This document shows, in pieces, positions 1 through 8,822 of a stretch of DNA of 64,000 nt. The translations under genes were made by a program, and so were the position numbers. Each line of letters opens with the position of its first letter. Positions within the stretch are counted from its first letter, which is position 1. The notes beneath the pieces are model-generated. The model had not been told where the DNA came from, ran no database searches, and was given only the letters and a program-made list of their open reading frames with translations. This stretch comes from Candidatus Saccharibacteria bacterium oral taxon 955. Lineage in GTDB: Bacteria; Patescibacteriota; Saccharimonadia; Saccharimonadales; Saccharimonadaceae. The DNA is taken from NCBI GenBank assembly GCA_010202265.1, contig CP047918.1, positions 372,001 to 436,000 of the forward strand, written 5' to 3'.

Positions 1-687
1 GGATAAGTTATTGTTTAGCGGTAAGATGGCTGGCGGGAGTGTTTGAGGTGAAAACGTGGCGATTTTTTCGGCGATTGGGCTGAGTGCTTTTAGCATGTTG
101 ATATTAATTTTTTGAGAAAATATCGCCTGTAGTTCTGGCTCTATGCTGTCTAGCGCAGTTTCGTTGGCAGTGACGACCGTGCGCAGTTCTTCGCTAGACA
201 AGCCAGCTTGCTTGAGTTCACTAATCGCTGTCATTGCATCGCGTAGATAAGTGTATTCGCCTGCCATTTTGCTGGCGAGCGGATTGGCGTGATCTAATTC
301 GTCAAAGATACTTTTTAGTATCTCGTAACTAGATAGCTCATCGGCGGGACGAAACTGCGCACCACGGAAAAAGTAGCTGTTGTGCTGGTTAGTAATCTCT
401 GTGCCGAAGCTATGAAATGTCTGAATTGCAACTCGATAAGCGTCGGGTCCAATAATCTCTGATAGTCGTGAGCGCATCGCTACCGCCCCGCTATCTGTAA
501 AAGTCAGACAGAGGATATTTTCAGGGAGCGTGTCGGTTTTACGCAGAATATTGGCGGTACGCATACTGAGTAGTTCGGTCTTGCCGGTGCCTGGTCCAGC
601 GACAACGATCAGCGGTCCATCGATTGTATCGACGGCCGTCTTTTGCTCGTCGTTTAGATTGTTGTATCGTTTAGAAAACACGTCCAT
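1..687 (-). CDS. UvrD/PcrA-type superfamily 1 DNA helicase (N-terminal part, runs off the window)
   Basis: The minus strand is open from an ATG at 687 to the left edge, giving 229 residues with no stop. Near the N-terminus it reads LNDEQKTAV, then GPLIVVAGPGTGKTELL (Walker A) and NILCLTFTDSGAVAMRSRL, the Q-motif, P-loop and motif Ia of UvrD/PcrA helicases. These enzymes unwind DNA 3' to 5' with ATP in nucleotide excision and mismatch repair or in clearing replication forks. A TATAAT box (695-700, minus strand) ends 7 nt before the ATG, with no Shine-Dalgarno, so the mRNA is probably leaderless. Motifs II to VI lie outside the window, so PcrA, UvrD and related nuclease-helicases cannot be separated. 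Confidence 0.85.
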   Translation of the reverse strand, partial: MDVFSKRYNNLNDEQKTAVDTIDGPLIVVAGPGTGKTELLSMRTANILRKTDTLPENILCLTFTDSGAVAMRSRLSEIIGPDAYRVAIQTFHSFGTEITNQHNSYFFRGAQFRPADELSSYEILKSIFDELDHANPLASKMAGEYTYLRDAMTAISELKQAGLSSEELRTVVTANETALDSIEPELQAIFSQKININMLKALSPIAEKIATFSPQTLPPAILPLNNNLS

Positions 688-825
688 CACCCCTATTATA
701 CCTGAAAATATGACTGTATTATATTGACTAGTTGATACAAAAAATATATATTGATAATTCGTCAATATTATATGAAAATATAAAAATACTCTAGTCACCA
801 GAGGTGAATGTGCTATAATTCTGGT

Positions 826-1317
826 ATGAATAACGGCGATTTATTCGACGATTTCGCACTGGAGAAGAGCGCTAAAGAGCTATTTGGGGTTTCATTGGAG
901 ATCGATAAGGTTATTGCTCGTAACTTGGACGTAGGTCAGTCAGCTCGGGCGACGCTATACCTTTCAAAAAAGAAACAACTGTATTGCTATATCGAAGGGC
1001 CAGCGCGTCTTTTATTGAGTGATGTCAAAAAGATTGCATCACGTATTGGTATAAAGCCTGAGATATTTTTCCCGCCTAAAGGTCAGCCGAACTATTTCGA
1101 TGAGATCGGACGTGAAAAATTTCGTGATGTATTTCCGGGGCGCAAAGACATTCATGAGTCTGATTTGAGGTTTTATCGCACACTTGCGCCTTATTGCCCG
1201 GCGCTGATTCTCGTCGGCGAGATAAAGGGTGGAACTATCCGCTGCGCTGATAGTGACGCCCGTGGCGGCTGGCGTCCGGCTGTGAGACTTGCCTATCGGC
1301 GAATAAAAACCAGCTAG
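826..1317 (+). CDS. conserved hypothetical protein (163 aa)
   Basis: I do not recognise this family. The protein is soluble, mixed alpha/beta and rather basic, with no signal peptide or membrane helix. An upstream in-frame start at 808 exists, but the ATG at 826 is preferred because an extended -10 element (TGC-TATAAT, 811-819) ends only 6 nt before it; the 808 start would lie inside the promoter. The gene is transcribed divergently from the helicase gene on its left and ends 3 nt before the convergent prepilin gene. Function unknown. Confidence 0.7.
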   Translation: MNNGDLFDDFALEKSAKELFGVSLEIDKVIARNLDVGQSARATLYLSKKKQLYCYIEGPARLLLSDVKKIASRIGIKPEIFFPPKGQPNYFDEIGREKFRDVFPGRKDIHESDLRFYRTLAPYCPALILVGEIKGGTIRCADSDARGGWRPAVRLAYRRIKTS

Positions 1318-1320
1318 TTT

Positions 1321-1983
1321 TTATACCTCTTTATCAAACACGCATTGCTGAGTGGGATAGATGGTGCTTGATTGGCTTTCGGTTTGTTGAATTTTTACTT
1401 CTGCTGAACCGTCATGCTCTTTTTTTATGAAGTGAATTTTATTGTCGACTTCGCTATACCAGGCTAGGACATACCAGTCGGTTAATGTCGGGCCTGGGTA
1501 TTGCTTAGCGAGAACAGAACAGCCCGAGCCGTGAATTGGTCGCGTACCCATTGTGCCCCAGTTAGACACTATAGCACTGGAGTCTGAATTGTCTGCATAG
1601 TAACCATAGCCCTTGCACGACTGCCCGGGGTTATTGTGTAAATGAGGCTCGCCTACGCAAAACTGCGTCGAGCCTAGTCTACCTGTTGGCATGGTGGCGA
1701 TATTGTCGAGCGGATCTTTTACGGCGTTATCTACCAGTTTTGGTGCAACTTGCGACATTTTTGCTGCCTGAAAGCCAGCTAGAGTCGGATACTCACCATT
1801 CTTTTGATAGTAGTTCTCGAGCTCTTTCATGACAATCAAGATATCGTTGCGTCGTTTAGTGTCGCGAGATTCTTTTTGAACACGATGATAAACGACGATT
1901 GTCATCGTAGCGAGGATCCCGACGACTGCTATAACAACAGCAATTTCAACAAGTGTAAAACCGCGCGATTTAGAACGCTTCAT
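1321..1983 (-). CDS. type IV pilin-like prepilin (PilE/PulG type)
   Basis: The N-terminus carries a class III prepilin signal: a short basic leader, then G-FTLVEIAVVIAVVGILA, with cleavage expected between G and F and the conserved Glu at +5. The hydrophobic helix is followed by the usual alpha-1 region (YHRVQKESRDTKRRNDI) and a globular domain with five cysteines that could form disulfides. The length of 220 residues suits a minor or major pilin. The gene lies 33 bp downstream of the RNA methyltransferase gene on the same strand but has its own TAAACT box (1990-1995) 6 nt before the ATG. No pilus assembly genes are near. It would be an extracellular pilus subunit used in host attachment or twitching, by analogy with known Saccharibacteria pili. 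Confidence 0.85.
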   Translation of the reverse strand: MKRSKSRGFTLVEIAVVIAVVGILATMTIVVYHRVQKESRDTKRRNDILIVMKELENYYQKNGEYPTLAGFQAAKMSQVAPKLVDNAVKDPLDNIATMPTGRLGSTQFCVGEPHLHNNPGQSCKGYGYYADNSDSSAIVSNWGTMGTRPIHGSGCSVLAKQYPGPTLTDWYVLAWYSEVDNKIHFIKKEHDGSAEVKIQQTESQSSTIYPTQQCVFDKEV

Positions 1984-2016
1984 AAAGTTAGTTTACCACA
2001 TGGTGCTTATGCTAGG

Positions 2017-3321
2017 CTAATGTTTCTTGTCGAGTATCACCAGGTGCTCGATGTGAGGGGTGCGTGGAAAAAAGTTATACCCGCGGTGGTATCGGACTCC
2101 GTAAATTTCGGTCAGCAGAGCGATGTCGCGTGCTTGAGTGACTGGATTGCAACTGAGATAAATAATTCGTTCTGGACCAGTCTCCAGTAACCGAGCAATC
2201 ACATTAGAGTGCAGGCCAGCGCGGGGTGGATCGACGATTACGCAGTGATCGGTATTAATATGGTCGAGGGCTTTTTCGCTAGGAGACAAGATAGCGCGAG
2301 CGGAATTGGTGCGCCCAAGGTCGTTAATATTACGGTTCATCTCACGGACCGCGTCCTCATTAATCTCGACAAGCGTAACATCATCACCGCCAATTGTTAG
2401 TCCGATTGTACCGACGCCACTATATAGGTCGATGACTGATTTATTTTCGACCCATTGTTGCATATCACGAAGAGCTTGTTCATAAACGGGTATATTTACC
2501 TGGAAAAAACCTTCGGTTGCATAATGAAATGGAATGCCGAGGATGTTGTCGGATAGGACGATATCGCCAAATGACGCCAGCCGTTCAGTGATGCGACTGG
2601 CGGGGCTGCGTGGGTCACTGTAGATCAGTTCCCCTCCTTGTGCGGGGAGGCTTGACGCCTCCTCTGGTGAAATGATTTCAGGTAGCCTATCTTTTAGATA
2701 AAGTTGCCAAACGCAATTTCCCTGCTGGTCGGCACGAATCAAAAGTGTTTTTAGGTTGCGTGCGGTGACGGGCTTTGTCCGAAGCAGGTCGCGGATTGAA
2801 CGAGCCAGATTTATCATTGAATCAGGCAATAGGCTGCATGAATCAACGACAATTTTTCCTTTGCTTCCGCGCTGAAAGAACGCTAGATCTAGCGTGTTGC
2901 CACTAGGGGTGGTGTCGCCAAACCAGCTAAATTCGACTTTGTTGCGATAGTTATATATTTTTTCATCGGTATAGACCTCGATGGCGTCAGGCAATACGAT
3001 GTCGTGCAATTCAAAAGCCTCTTCTATGAGGGCTGATTTGTAGTGTTGCTCGTCCTCGAAAGCCATAATTTGCCATGGGCTAGTGCTTAGGTAACTGGTA
3101 GGGTCTTTTGGTGTGAGGCGCTTAGGTGACGTTTCGTGGATCTCGGTTACTACACCTTCTACAAAATGGGATTTCTTTTTTGTTATGCGAATAGTGACGC
3201 GTTCGTCAGGTAGCCCACCCCACACAAAGGCTTTTCGGCCATCTTCAAGAGTGCCGAGAGCCTGTCCTCCGCCTACGATAACATCTAGTTTTAGCGTTTC
3301 AAATTGAGGTTTTTTAGCCAT
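2017..3321 (-). CDS. RumA/TrmA-family tRNA/rRNA (uracil-5-)-methyltransferase
   Basis: This 434-residue protein has an N-terminal TRAM-like beta barrel (about 1-65, RNA binding) and a C-terminal SAM-dependent methyltransferase domain. The signature motifs are visible: DLYSGVGTIGL (SAM binding, about residue 300), VDPPRAGL, YLSCNP with the catalytic Cys, and a C-terminal HIEHL with the general-base Glu. No 4Fe-4S cysteine cluster like that of E. coli RlmD is present. The family makes m5U in 23S rRNA or tRNA; the target base cannot be told from sequence. ATG at 3321 is chosen because a TAGAAT box (3328-3333) lies 6 nt upstream; a GTG codon directly before it is the alternative. Confidence 0.88.
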   Translation of the reverse strand: MAKKPQFETLKLDVIVGGGQALGTLEDGRKAFVWGGLPDERVTIRITKKKSHFVEGVVTEIHETSPKRLTPKDPTSYLSTSPWQIMAFEDEQHYKSALIEEAFELHDIVLPDAIEVYTDEKIYNYRNKVEFSWFGDTTPSGNTLDLAFFQRGSKGKIVVDSCSLLPDSMINLARSIRDLLRTKPVTARNLKTLLIRADQQGNCVWQLYLKDRLPEIISPEEASSLPAQGGELIYSDPRSPASRITERLASFGDIVLSDNILGIPFHYATEGFFQVNIPVYEQALRDMQQWVENKSVIDLYSGVGTIGLTIGGDDVTLVEINEDAVREMNRNINDLGRTNSARAILSPSEKALDHINTDHCVIVDPPRAGLHSNVIARLLETGPERIIYLSCNPVTQARDIALLTEIYGVRYHRGYNFFPRTPHIEHLVILDKKH

Positions 3322-3398
3322 CACCCTATTCTAGCGTGTAACTGATTTATATAAAAGCTCGTAACTACGCAGGTGTTTGCAGATGAAGCCTGTTTACC

Positions 3399-4583
3399 TT
3401 ATCGTTTGGCCGCCTTGAGGGTCCGTTTTGCGATCTCAACACTTTCGTTTGTTGGTATGACGATGATAGGCTTGGATTTTGCAGACTGAGAGATGCTGGT
3501 GAGTTGGTCGGGTTCCGTACAGCCATCGTTTAGATTGCCGTCTATGATGAAGTCGACAAATTCCAGATGAGCGACGATGCGTTTTCGCAAAATTGCACTG
3601 CGCTCGCCAACCGTACCAGTAAACACCAGTAGGTCGCACCCGTTTAAGGTTACTATCATACTGCCGATCGCCTTGTGAATTGTATGAACGAGAGTTGTCA
3701 GGGCTAGGTGTGCCAGATGGTCGCCATTTTTTTCGCGTTCGATTAGATCGCGAATATCGTTTGAGCCACCAATTCCGAGCAGACCGCCTCGTTGATTTAG
3801 ATAGGATTCAATTCCTGACCAGTCCATGCCTAGTTTGGTTTGTAGAGCGCGCACAGCTCCTGGACTGATGTCACCACTCCTTGTCGCCATGAGTACACCC
3901 TCGAGTGGCGTGAACCCCATCGTGTTGTCGATGCTTCTGCCGTGAAAAATGGCGCTCACACTACTACCGCTACCGAGGTGACAGACTACGACTTTTGGTG
4001 GTAGTTTGCCATGATTCCACAGCTCATCGACAGCGCTTGCTACTGATATGCCATGGTATCCGTATCGCTTAATCTCTAGACTGTCGGCGTCTTGGATATT
4101 GATACCGTAGTTCCAGGCATATGGTGGTTTTGTGCGATGAAACGCACTATCGCTGACCGCTACGACTGGTGTCTGTCCGAAATACTCGCGTAGTATTTTT
4201 AGTTCTTCGAGTGTTGCAAAAATGTGAATCGGAGCGAGGCTTTTGGTCTCTTCGAGCTTCGCGATGACCTCGTCTGATATGACGCGGTCTTCCATGAAGT
4301 ATGAACCAGGGGCGACGACGCGCAGACCTATTGCGGTAATTGCTTCGTTTTCGTTTAATATATTTTCGCGAACCAATATACCTCTCACTTCTCGCGGCGC
4401 GTCATGAACCTCTGACAGTGTGGTTTCGACTTGTCGTGAACCGCTATTTGTGCGAAGTGTTGCGACTATTTGGCCATCTGACGATTCAATATGAAGTTCA
4501 GCTCGTAGCGCGAGTTTGTCTGATTCGTACAGCGCGTATTTACGGCTTGAACTTCCAGGATTTGCGACAAGTATCAGTCCCAC
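3399..4583 (-). CDS. ackA: acetate kinase
   Basis: AckA transfers the phosphate of acetyl-phosphate to ADP, giving acetate and ATP. The family fold is clear: N-terminal LVANPGSSSRKYALY (adenosine/phosphate motif), CHLGSGSSVSAI, the TRSGDISPGAV segment with the catalytic Arg, and the C-terminal VFTGTVGERSAILRKRI. The length of 394 residues is normal. The start is GTG at 4583, with an AGGAG Shine-Dalgarno just upstream and no in-frame ATG nearby. It follows the phosphoketolase stop by 14 bp on the same strand, so the two enzymes form an operon in which Xfp makes acetyl-phosphate and AckA harvests it as ATP. The first beta strand reads SSSRKYALY where most AckA proteins have SSSLKF. Confidence 0.95.
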   Translation of the reverse strand: MGLILVANPGSSSRKYALYESDKLALRAELHIESSDGQIVATLRTNSGSRQVETTLSEVHDAPREVRGILVRENILNENEAITAIGLRVVAPGSYFMEDRVISDEVIAKLEETKSLAPIHIFATLEELKILREYFGQTPVVAVSDSAFHRTKPPYAWNYGINIQDADSLEIKRYGYHGISVASAVDELWNHGKLPPKVVVCHLGSGSSVSAIFHGRSIDNTMGFTPLEGVLMATRSGDISPGAVRALQTKLGMDWSGIESYLNQRGGLLGIGGSNDIRDLIEREKNGDHLAHLALTTLVHTIHKAIGSMIVTLNGCDLLVFTGTVGERSAILRKRIVAHLEFVDFIIDGNLNDGCTEPDQLTSISQSAKSKPIIVIPTNESVEIAKRTLKAAKR

Positions 4584-4597
4584 CCATTTCTCCTATC

Positions 4598-7000
4598 TTA
4601 GTTAGTTTGGCCGCGCCATTCTTCTTCTTTTGTGCGCTCGAGGTCGCGTGCTGCTGGCCATACCCATGCGTCAAGCTCGGGAAGGTCGATGCCGTGCTGT
4701 TTGATGTAGGCAGTATTGGCTTCGATTCGAGCGCGGTATTTCGCTATCAGATGTTCGGCCTCTTGGACTGGTATAGCGTCCGTTTGACCAAGCTTCCTGA
4801 ACGCGGCAATAGCGAGGTCGTAGCGGCTGGTCTCGTTTCGGACATGCATATCAAACGGTGTAGTGGTGGAGCCAATCTCTTTGTAGCCACGGACATCAAA
4901 GCGCGTTCCGTCGACCGCGTAGTTAAATAGGATACTCTTAACGGTCTGTGGGTAGCCGTGGAAGTTAAAGACGACAGGCTTATCTTCGGTGAATATATCG
5001 TCAAAGAGTTGCTGGCTGGCGGTGTTAGCAAGCGTTCCAAATCCTTGTGTTGTCAGTGACGACACGTTGACGCAACGGACTTTTACGTCAGGACGCTCGG
5101 TCTTGATAATGTCGATTGCCGCCATGGTTTCTTTGGTCGGATAATCACCAGCGGCCGCCATGACGATGTCGGGCTGTTCGTCGCTCGCAAAGTCCCATAT
5201 CATCAACCCGGTATCAATCTGTTTACGTGCTAGCTCTGGCGTTAGCCAGCGTGGCTCGACTGTTTTGCCGGCGACAACGGCATTGATTTGGCGGACGCTT
5301 TTTAGCATGTTCTCAACAGCGACGAGTGTACAGTTGCCATCTGCTGGGAAGTAGACATTGCTAAAGTTGCTTTGACGACGCAAGATGTCGTCGATAAATC
5401 CTGGGTTTTGGTGGCTAAATCCGTTGTGATCCTGTCGCCAACCACTACTTGTCAAGATGTAATTGATACTCGGTATAGTTCCGCGCCACTCGACGCCACG
5501 ACTTTGTGTCAGGAACTTGGCGTACTGATCTACCATACTCGAGACAACAGTGAGAAATGCTTCGTAACTAGCAAACATAGCGTGTCGTCCAGTGAGGACA
5601 TAGCCCTGCATCAAACCTTGCATATTATGCTCAGAGAGCATCTCCATAACGCGGCCATCTTGGGTGAGGTCCTTGTCCCAGCTCATGATAGGCCATTGCC
5701 AGCTACGGCTAGTGGCTTTGAATATGTCGTCAAGTTTGTTTGAGTACGTTTCGTCAGGGCTCATCATGCGAAAGTTTTTGTGATCAGCATTTCGACGAAA
5801 CACTTCCTCGAGATATAGACCAGTTCGGCGCATGCTACTTGAGCCCATCGTGCCGGGTATAGTTGCGTCTTCGGCGAAGTCTTCGGCTCTTGGGAGGTCA
5901 AGTGGCTTGTAGACGGCGTTGCCACCGTGTGCATGACGACTGCGCCCTAGTCGTTTTTCCGGATTTTCTGGTAAGATATCGTCGACATATGAGCCAAACC
6001 CGTTTGCCTCTGTGAATAGTTCGTCGAACTTATAGCTACCGAGCCATTCGTTTAGTAGTTTTAGCTCCTCTTTGTCGGTCTTGGCTTCGTTTAGGACAAC
6101 CTGGTGTGCAAGGCAGTTGCCTTCAACTTTTTCACCGTCTGGCAATTCTTTGACGCCTGTCCAGCCCTTGAGTGTGCGCATAATAATCATTGGCATACGA
6201 GGGCTGACGGTATCGTGACTGGAGCGAACCTCAGCTATTAGATCGTGTGCCCAGTCGAGTGCCTCTGCCATTGCGTCATGAGGGTTGACGTCGCCCTTGG
6301 TTGCGTCGACAATTCGTGGTTCGTAGCCATAGCCTGAAAATAGCGTCATCAGTTCGTAGTTGCTCATACGACCAAAGATTGTCGGCTGGCTAATTTTGTA
6401 GCCATTTAGGTGGAGGATCGGTAGAACGACGCCGTCTTTTCTCGGGTTGATGAGCTTGTTTAAATGCCAAGCGCCAGCGGTTGGCCCGGTTTCTGCCTCG
6501 CCGTCCCCGATTAGCGCAGCGACAATAAGGTCTGGATTATCCATGACGGCACCATAGCTAGTGCTTAAGGCGTAGCCAAGCTCGCCTCCTTCGAGGATAA
6601 CGCCTGGAGTTTCTGGGTTTGAGTGGCTTGGGTATCCGTATGGCCAGCTAAACTCACGACATAGTCGACGAATACCGTCAAGATTCATCGGCAAGGTTGG
6701 GTCAAAGTGGCTCAGCGTACCCTCGAGGTAGAGGTTGGCTTGTAGCGCTGGGAATCCATGCCCCGGCCCGAGGACAAACATCATATCTTGGTCGTATTTC
6801 TTAGCATAGCGCGATAAATGGGCGTAGGCAAAGTTGATACCTGGACAACTCCCCCAGTGTCCGAGCAGACGATTTTTGATGTCGTCTGGCTTGATTGCAC
6901 GCTTCATGAGGTGGTTGTCTGCTAAAAAGATTTGCGCCGCGGTTAGATAATTTGCTGCACGCAAATACTGATTCATTGAGTGTTTTTCGTGATTGTTCAT
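4598..7000 (-). CDS. xfp: xylulose-5-phosphate/fructose-6-phosphate phosphoketolase
   Basis: This thiamine-diphosphate enzyme splits xylulose-5-P or fructose-6-P with phosphate into acetyl-phosphate and glyceraldehyde-3-P or erythrose-4-P. At 800 residues it has the normal length. Visible family segments include FVLGPGHGFPALQANLYLEG, the ThDP-binding IGDGEAETGPTAGAWHLNK, LTSSGWRQDHNGFSHQNPG and the C-terminal HGYPQTVKSILF. The gene is first in an operon with ackA. A TTGTCA/18 bp/TATACT promoter (7035-7040 and 7011-7016, minus strand) ends 10 nt before the ATG at 7000; a second in-frame ATG lies eight codons on. The pair is probably central to ATP supply in a cell that appears to lack respiration genes in this window. 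Confidence 0.96.
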   Translation of the reverse strand: MNNHEKHSMNQYLRAANYLTAAQIFLADNHLMKRAIKPDDIKNRLLGHWGSCPGINFAYAHLSRYAKKYDQDMMFVLGPGHGFPALQANLYLEGTLSHFDPTLPMNLDGIRRLCREFSWPYGYPSHSNPETPGVILEGGELGYALSTSYGAVMDNPDLIVAALIGDGEAETGPTAGAWHLNKLINPRKDGVVLPILHLNGYKISQPTIFGRMSNYELMTLFSGYGYEPRIVDATKGDVNPHDAMAEALDWAHDLIAEVRSSHDTVSPRMPMIIMRTLKGWTGVKELPDGEKVEGNCLAHQVVLNEAKTDKEELKLLNEWLGSYKFDELFTEANGFGSYVDDILPENPEKRLGRSRHAHGGNAVYKPLDLPRAEDFAEDATIPGTMGSSSMRRTGLYLEEVFRRNADHKNFRMMSPDETYSNKLDDIFKATSRSWQWPIMSWDKDLTQDGRVMEMLSEHNMQGLMQGYVLTGRHAMFASYEAFLTVVSSMVDQYAKFLTQSRGVEWRGTIPSINYILTSSGWRQDHNGFSHQNPGFIDDILRRQSNFSNVYFPADGNCTLVAVENMLKSVRQINAVVAGKTVEPRWLTPELARKQIDTGLMIWDFASDEQPDIVMAAAGDYPTKETMAAIDIIKTERPDVKVRCVNVSSLTTQGFGTLANTASQQLFDDIFTEDKPVVFNFHGYPQTVKSILFNYAVDGTRFDVRGYKEIGSTTTPFDMHVRNETSRYDLAIAAFRKLGQTDAIPVQEAEHLIAKYRARIEANTAYIKQHGIDLPELDAWVWPAARDLERTKEEEWRGQTN

Positions 7001-7051
7001 GCTAATGCTTAGTATAACCTCTGAGGGCGTGATTTGACAATCAAAAGACGC

Positions 7052-7651
7052 TTACAGACCTTCTGGATTGGTGAATGTGCTGTCGGCGTTTCCTAATTTA
7101 TAAGTACATATATGATTACCATCACGAGTTGACCTCTGGGAGCTAGTCAGGCTCATGTCGGCAAATTTACGTGGGCACTCTGATGCTCCACTACTGTCTA
7201 GTATGAAAGTAAATAACGCGTCAGTGCCACTTATAGAGTAATAAATGCCACGGTGCCAGTCGGTATCGCTGTTTGCGGCGGTGACAAACGCGGGGTTAGG
7301 TGCATTTGATGAATATTTTGCGATCGCAACTGATACGTTTGGGTCGGTTATGATACCAGAGCTAGTACTCGTCTGGCGACACTGTCCGACGCCGGTTGAG
7401 CCTTTGTCGTTGTTTACGCCATAGCCATACCCCGATCCTAAGCAGGTAGATAATTCGGGATAGCGATGATTTCGTAGCTGATAGGTTTTTAGAATCTTAA
7501 CCCATTGATTGGCAGCGCTAAGTGTTTGTGAATTGCGAGCACGCGCCTGAACGCCGTTATAAGTGACTAGCGTGATGCCCGCGAGGATGCCGATAATAAA
7601 AACAACGATGAGGATTTCTATAAGTGTAAATCCGCTCATGGTTTTCTTCAT
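7052..7651 (-). CDS. type IV prepilin-like protein
   Basis: A second class III prepilin: MKKTMSG followed by FTLIEILIVVFIIGILAGI, with cleavage after Gly and Glu at +5. The mature domain of about 190 residues has five cysteines and little similarity to the prepilin at 1321-1983 beyond the N-terminal helix. A longer reading frame reaches 7747 but would run into the divergent methyltransferase gene. ATG at 7651 is chosen because a TATACT box (7658-7663) lies 6 nt upstream. Like the other prepilin it stands alone, without pilus motor or peptidase genes. Likely exported and assembled into a pilus or pseudopilus. Confidence 0.85.
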   Translation of the reverse strand: MKKTMSGFTLIEILIVVFIIGILAGITLVTYNGVQARARNSQTLSAANQWVKILKTYQLRNHRYPELSTCLGSGYGYGVNNDKGSTGVGQCRQTSTSSGIITDPNVSVAIAKYSSNAPNPAFVTAANSDTDWHRGIYYSISGTDALFTFILDSSGASECPRKFADMSLTSSQRSTRDGNHICTYKLGNADSTFTNPEGL

Positions 7652-7714
7652 ACTGTTAGTATACGACGCTAGCTGATTGCTGTCTATCGTTTTAGGTAGT
7701 GGTACGATATAGAT

Positions 7715-8434
7715 ATGAAACGACTTGTTACGAGCCACTCTCAGCATTTCTTGCGCGGTAACGCCTTTATTGCTGAGCTAGTTGGCCATAGCAATATACG
7801 TAAAAATGATACGGTGATTGATATCGGTGCGGGTAGTGGTGCGATTACTGCTGTGCTGGCGCGTCGTGCAAAAAAGGTAGTTGCCTATGAGTCAGAGCCG
7901 TCGGCATATTCACGGCTAGAGCATAACATGAAACGTTTCTCGAACGTAGAGATTGTCAGAGGTGACTTCTTGCGCGCTGAGCTGCCAGAGGGACGGTATA
8001 AGGTGTTTTCAAATATCCCCTTTCATATTAGCTCGTCGATAGTTCGTCGTCTGACGTGTAGCACAAATCCACCGGTGTCTATATATCTGATCGTCCAAAA
8101 ACAATTTGCACAAAAGATGATTGTCGAGGGTGTTCATTTTCATAGTGCGCTTGGTATGGGGATTGCTCCTTGGTGGACAGCGCGAGTTCGTCGCTCGCTT
8201 CGTCGGACTGACTTTACTCCACCACCAGCGGTTGACGCCGTACTGCTTGAGCTAAAATTGCGAGATACTCCCCTATTGCCACGCCAGCAGATGCAGTCTT
8301 ATATGGACTGGATTGAGCGTTGTTATGCTGATCCACGTACTTTTGCTAGGTCGACCGCACCTAAACATAAAAAACCATCAGAATTAACACTTGAAGAATG
8401 GTTGTCAGCGGCCCGCAACGCTCACCTTGGGTGA
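7715..8434 (+). CDS. Erm/KsgA-family rRNA adenine N6-methyltransferase (Erm-like)
   Basis: The protein (239 aa) has the SAM-binding core of rRNA adenine dimethylases: SQHFLRG near the N-terminus, DIGAGSGAITAVLA (motif I), VAYESEPSAYSRL (motif II) and the catalytic FSNIPFHISSSIV motif. The N-I-P-F-H form and the short N-terminus resemble Erm proteins, which dimethylate A2058 of 23S rRNA and block macrolide, lincosamide and streptogramin B binding, more than KsgA, which modifies 16S rRNA and usually reads NLPYN. The assignment to Erm rather than a divergent KsgA is inference. A TACGAT box (7703-7708) ends 6 nt before the ATG, so it is probably leaderless; no erm-type attenuator leader peptide is visible. 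Confidence 0.8.
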   Translation: MKRLVTSHSQHFLRGNAFIAELVGHSNIRKNDTVIDIGAGSGAITAVLARRAKKVVAYESEPSAYSRLEHNMKRFSNVEIVRGDFLRAELPEGRYKVFSNIPFHISSSIVRRLTCSTNPPVSIYLIVQKQFAQKMIVEGVHFHSALGMGIAPWWTARVRRSLRRTDFTPPPAVDAVLLELKLRDTPLLPRQQMQSYMDWIERCYADPRTFARSTAPKHKKPSELTLEEWLSAARNAHLG

Positions 8435-8554
8435 TGTAAGCATAATAAAATAACTGCGTGGTTCAATCATAGACGTCACGCCGGCAGTTTATAATATTGT
8501 GGGGTAGCAAGCTGGTCTTGTTTATGTTATACAGCCACTGATTTTTATAAAACT

Positions 8555-8575
8555 AAACCCGCTTTTTGCGGGTTT
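8555..8575 (-). terminator. intrinsic terminator after tRNA-Gln
   Basis: An 8-bp GC-rich stem (AAACCCGC / GCGGGTTT, 5-nt loop) is followed on the minus strand by AGTTTTAT. It lies 24 bp downstream of the tRNA-Gln gene and fits its 3' end. The remaining DNA from 8435 to 8554 holds no gene that I can see. Confidence 0.65.
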
Positions 8576-8598
8576 CAAAAAAAGTTTAGTTGCGTATT

Positions 8599-8673
8599 TG
8601 GCTGGGCCGGAGGGATTCGAACCCCCGAATGCCAGGACCAAAACCTGGTGCCTTACCGCTTGGCGACGGCCCA
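8599..8673 (-). tRNA. tRNA-Gln (anticodon TTG)
   Basis: A complete cloverleaf reads on the minus strand: acceptor TGGGCCG/CGGCCCA, anticodon stem CCAGG/CCTGG with loop TTTTGGT (anticodon TTG), T arm with GTTCGAATC, discriminator G and an encoded CCA. It stands alone between the methyltransferase and transporter genes. Confidence 0.95.
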
Positions 8674-8786
8674 ATAATACACTTAACGCTACCGCATTAT
8701 ACCACAGTTAACTTGTCAATAATAGGCGCTGTCTGCTAGTCGTATGTTTTTTTGATATATAAGTGAAGAGTATGGGCTGAAGTATG

Positions 8787-8815
8787 TTGACGCTTAAGTA
8801 AAATATCACTACTAT
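8787..8815 (+). promoter_or_regulatory. promoter of the SulP-fusion gene
   Basis: TTGACG at 8787-8792 and TACTAT at 8810-8815 are separated by 17 bp. The -10 box ends 7 nt before the ATG at 8823, so the transcript would start at or within a base or two of the start codon. Confidence 0.6.
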
Positions 8816-8822
8816 AAATCAC

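Noticed and set aside
4340-4930. 196-codon plus-strand frame
   Set aside because: Antisense to the start of ackA and the end of xfp, both certain; no promoter or family match.
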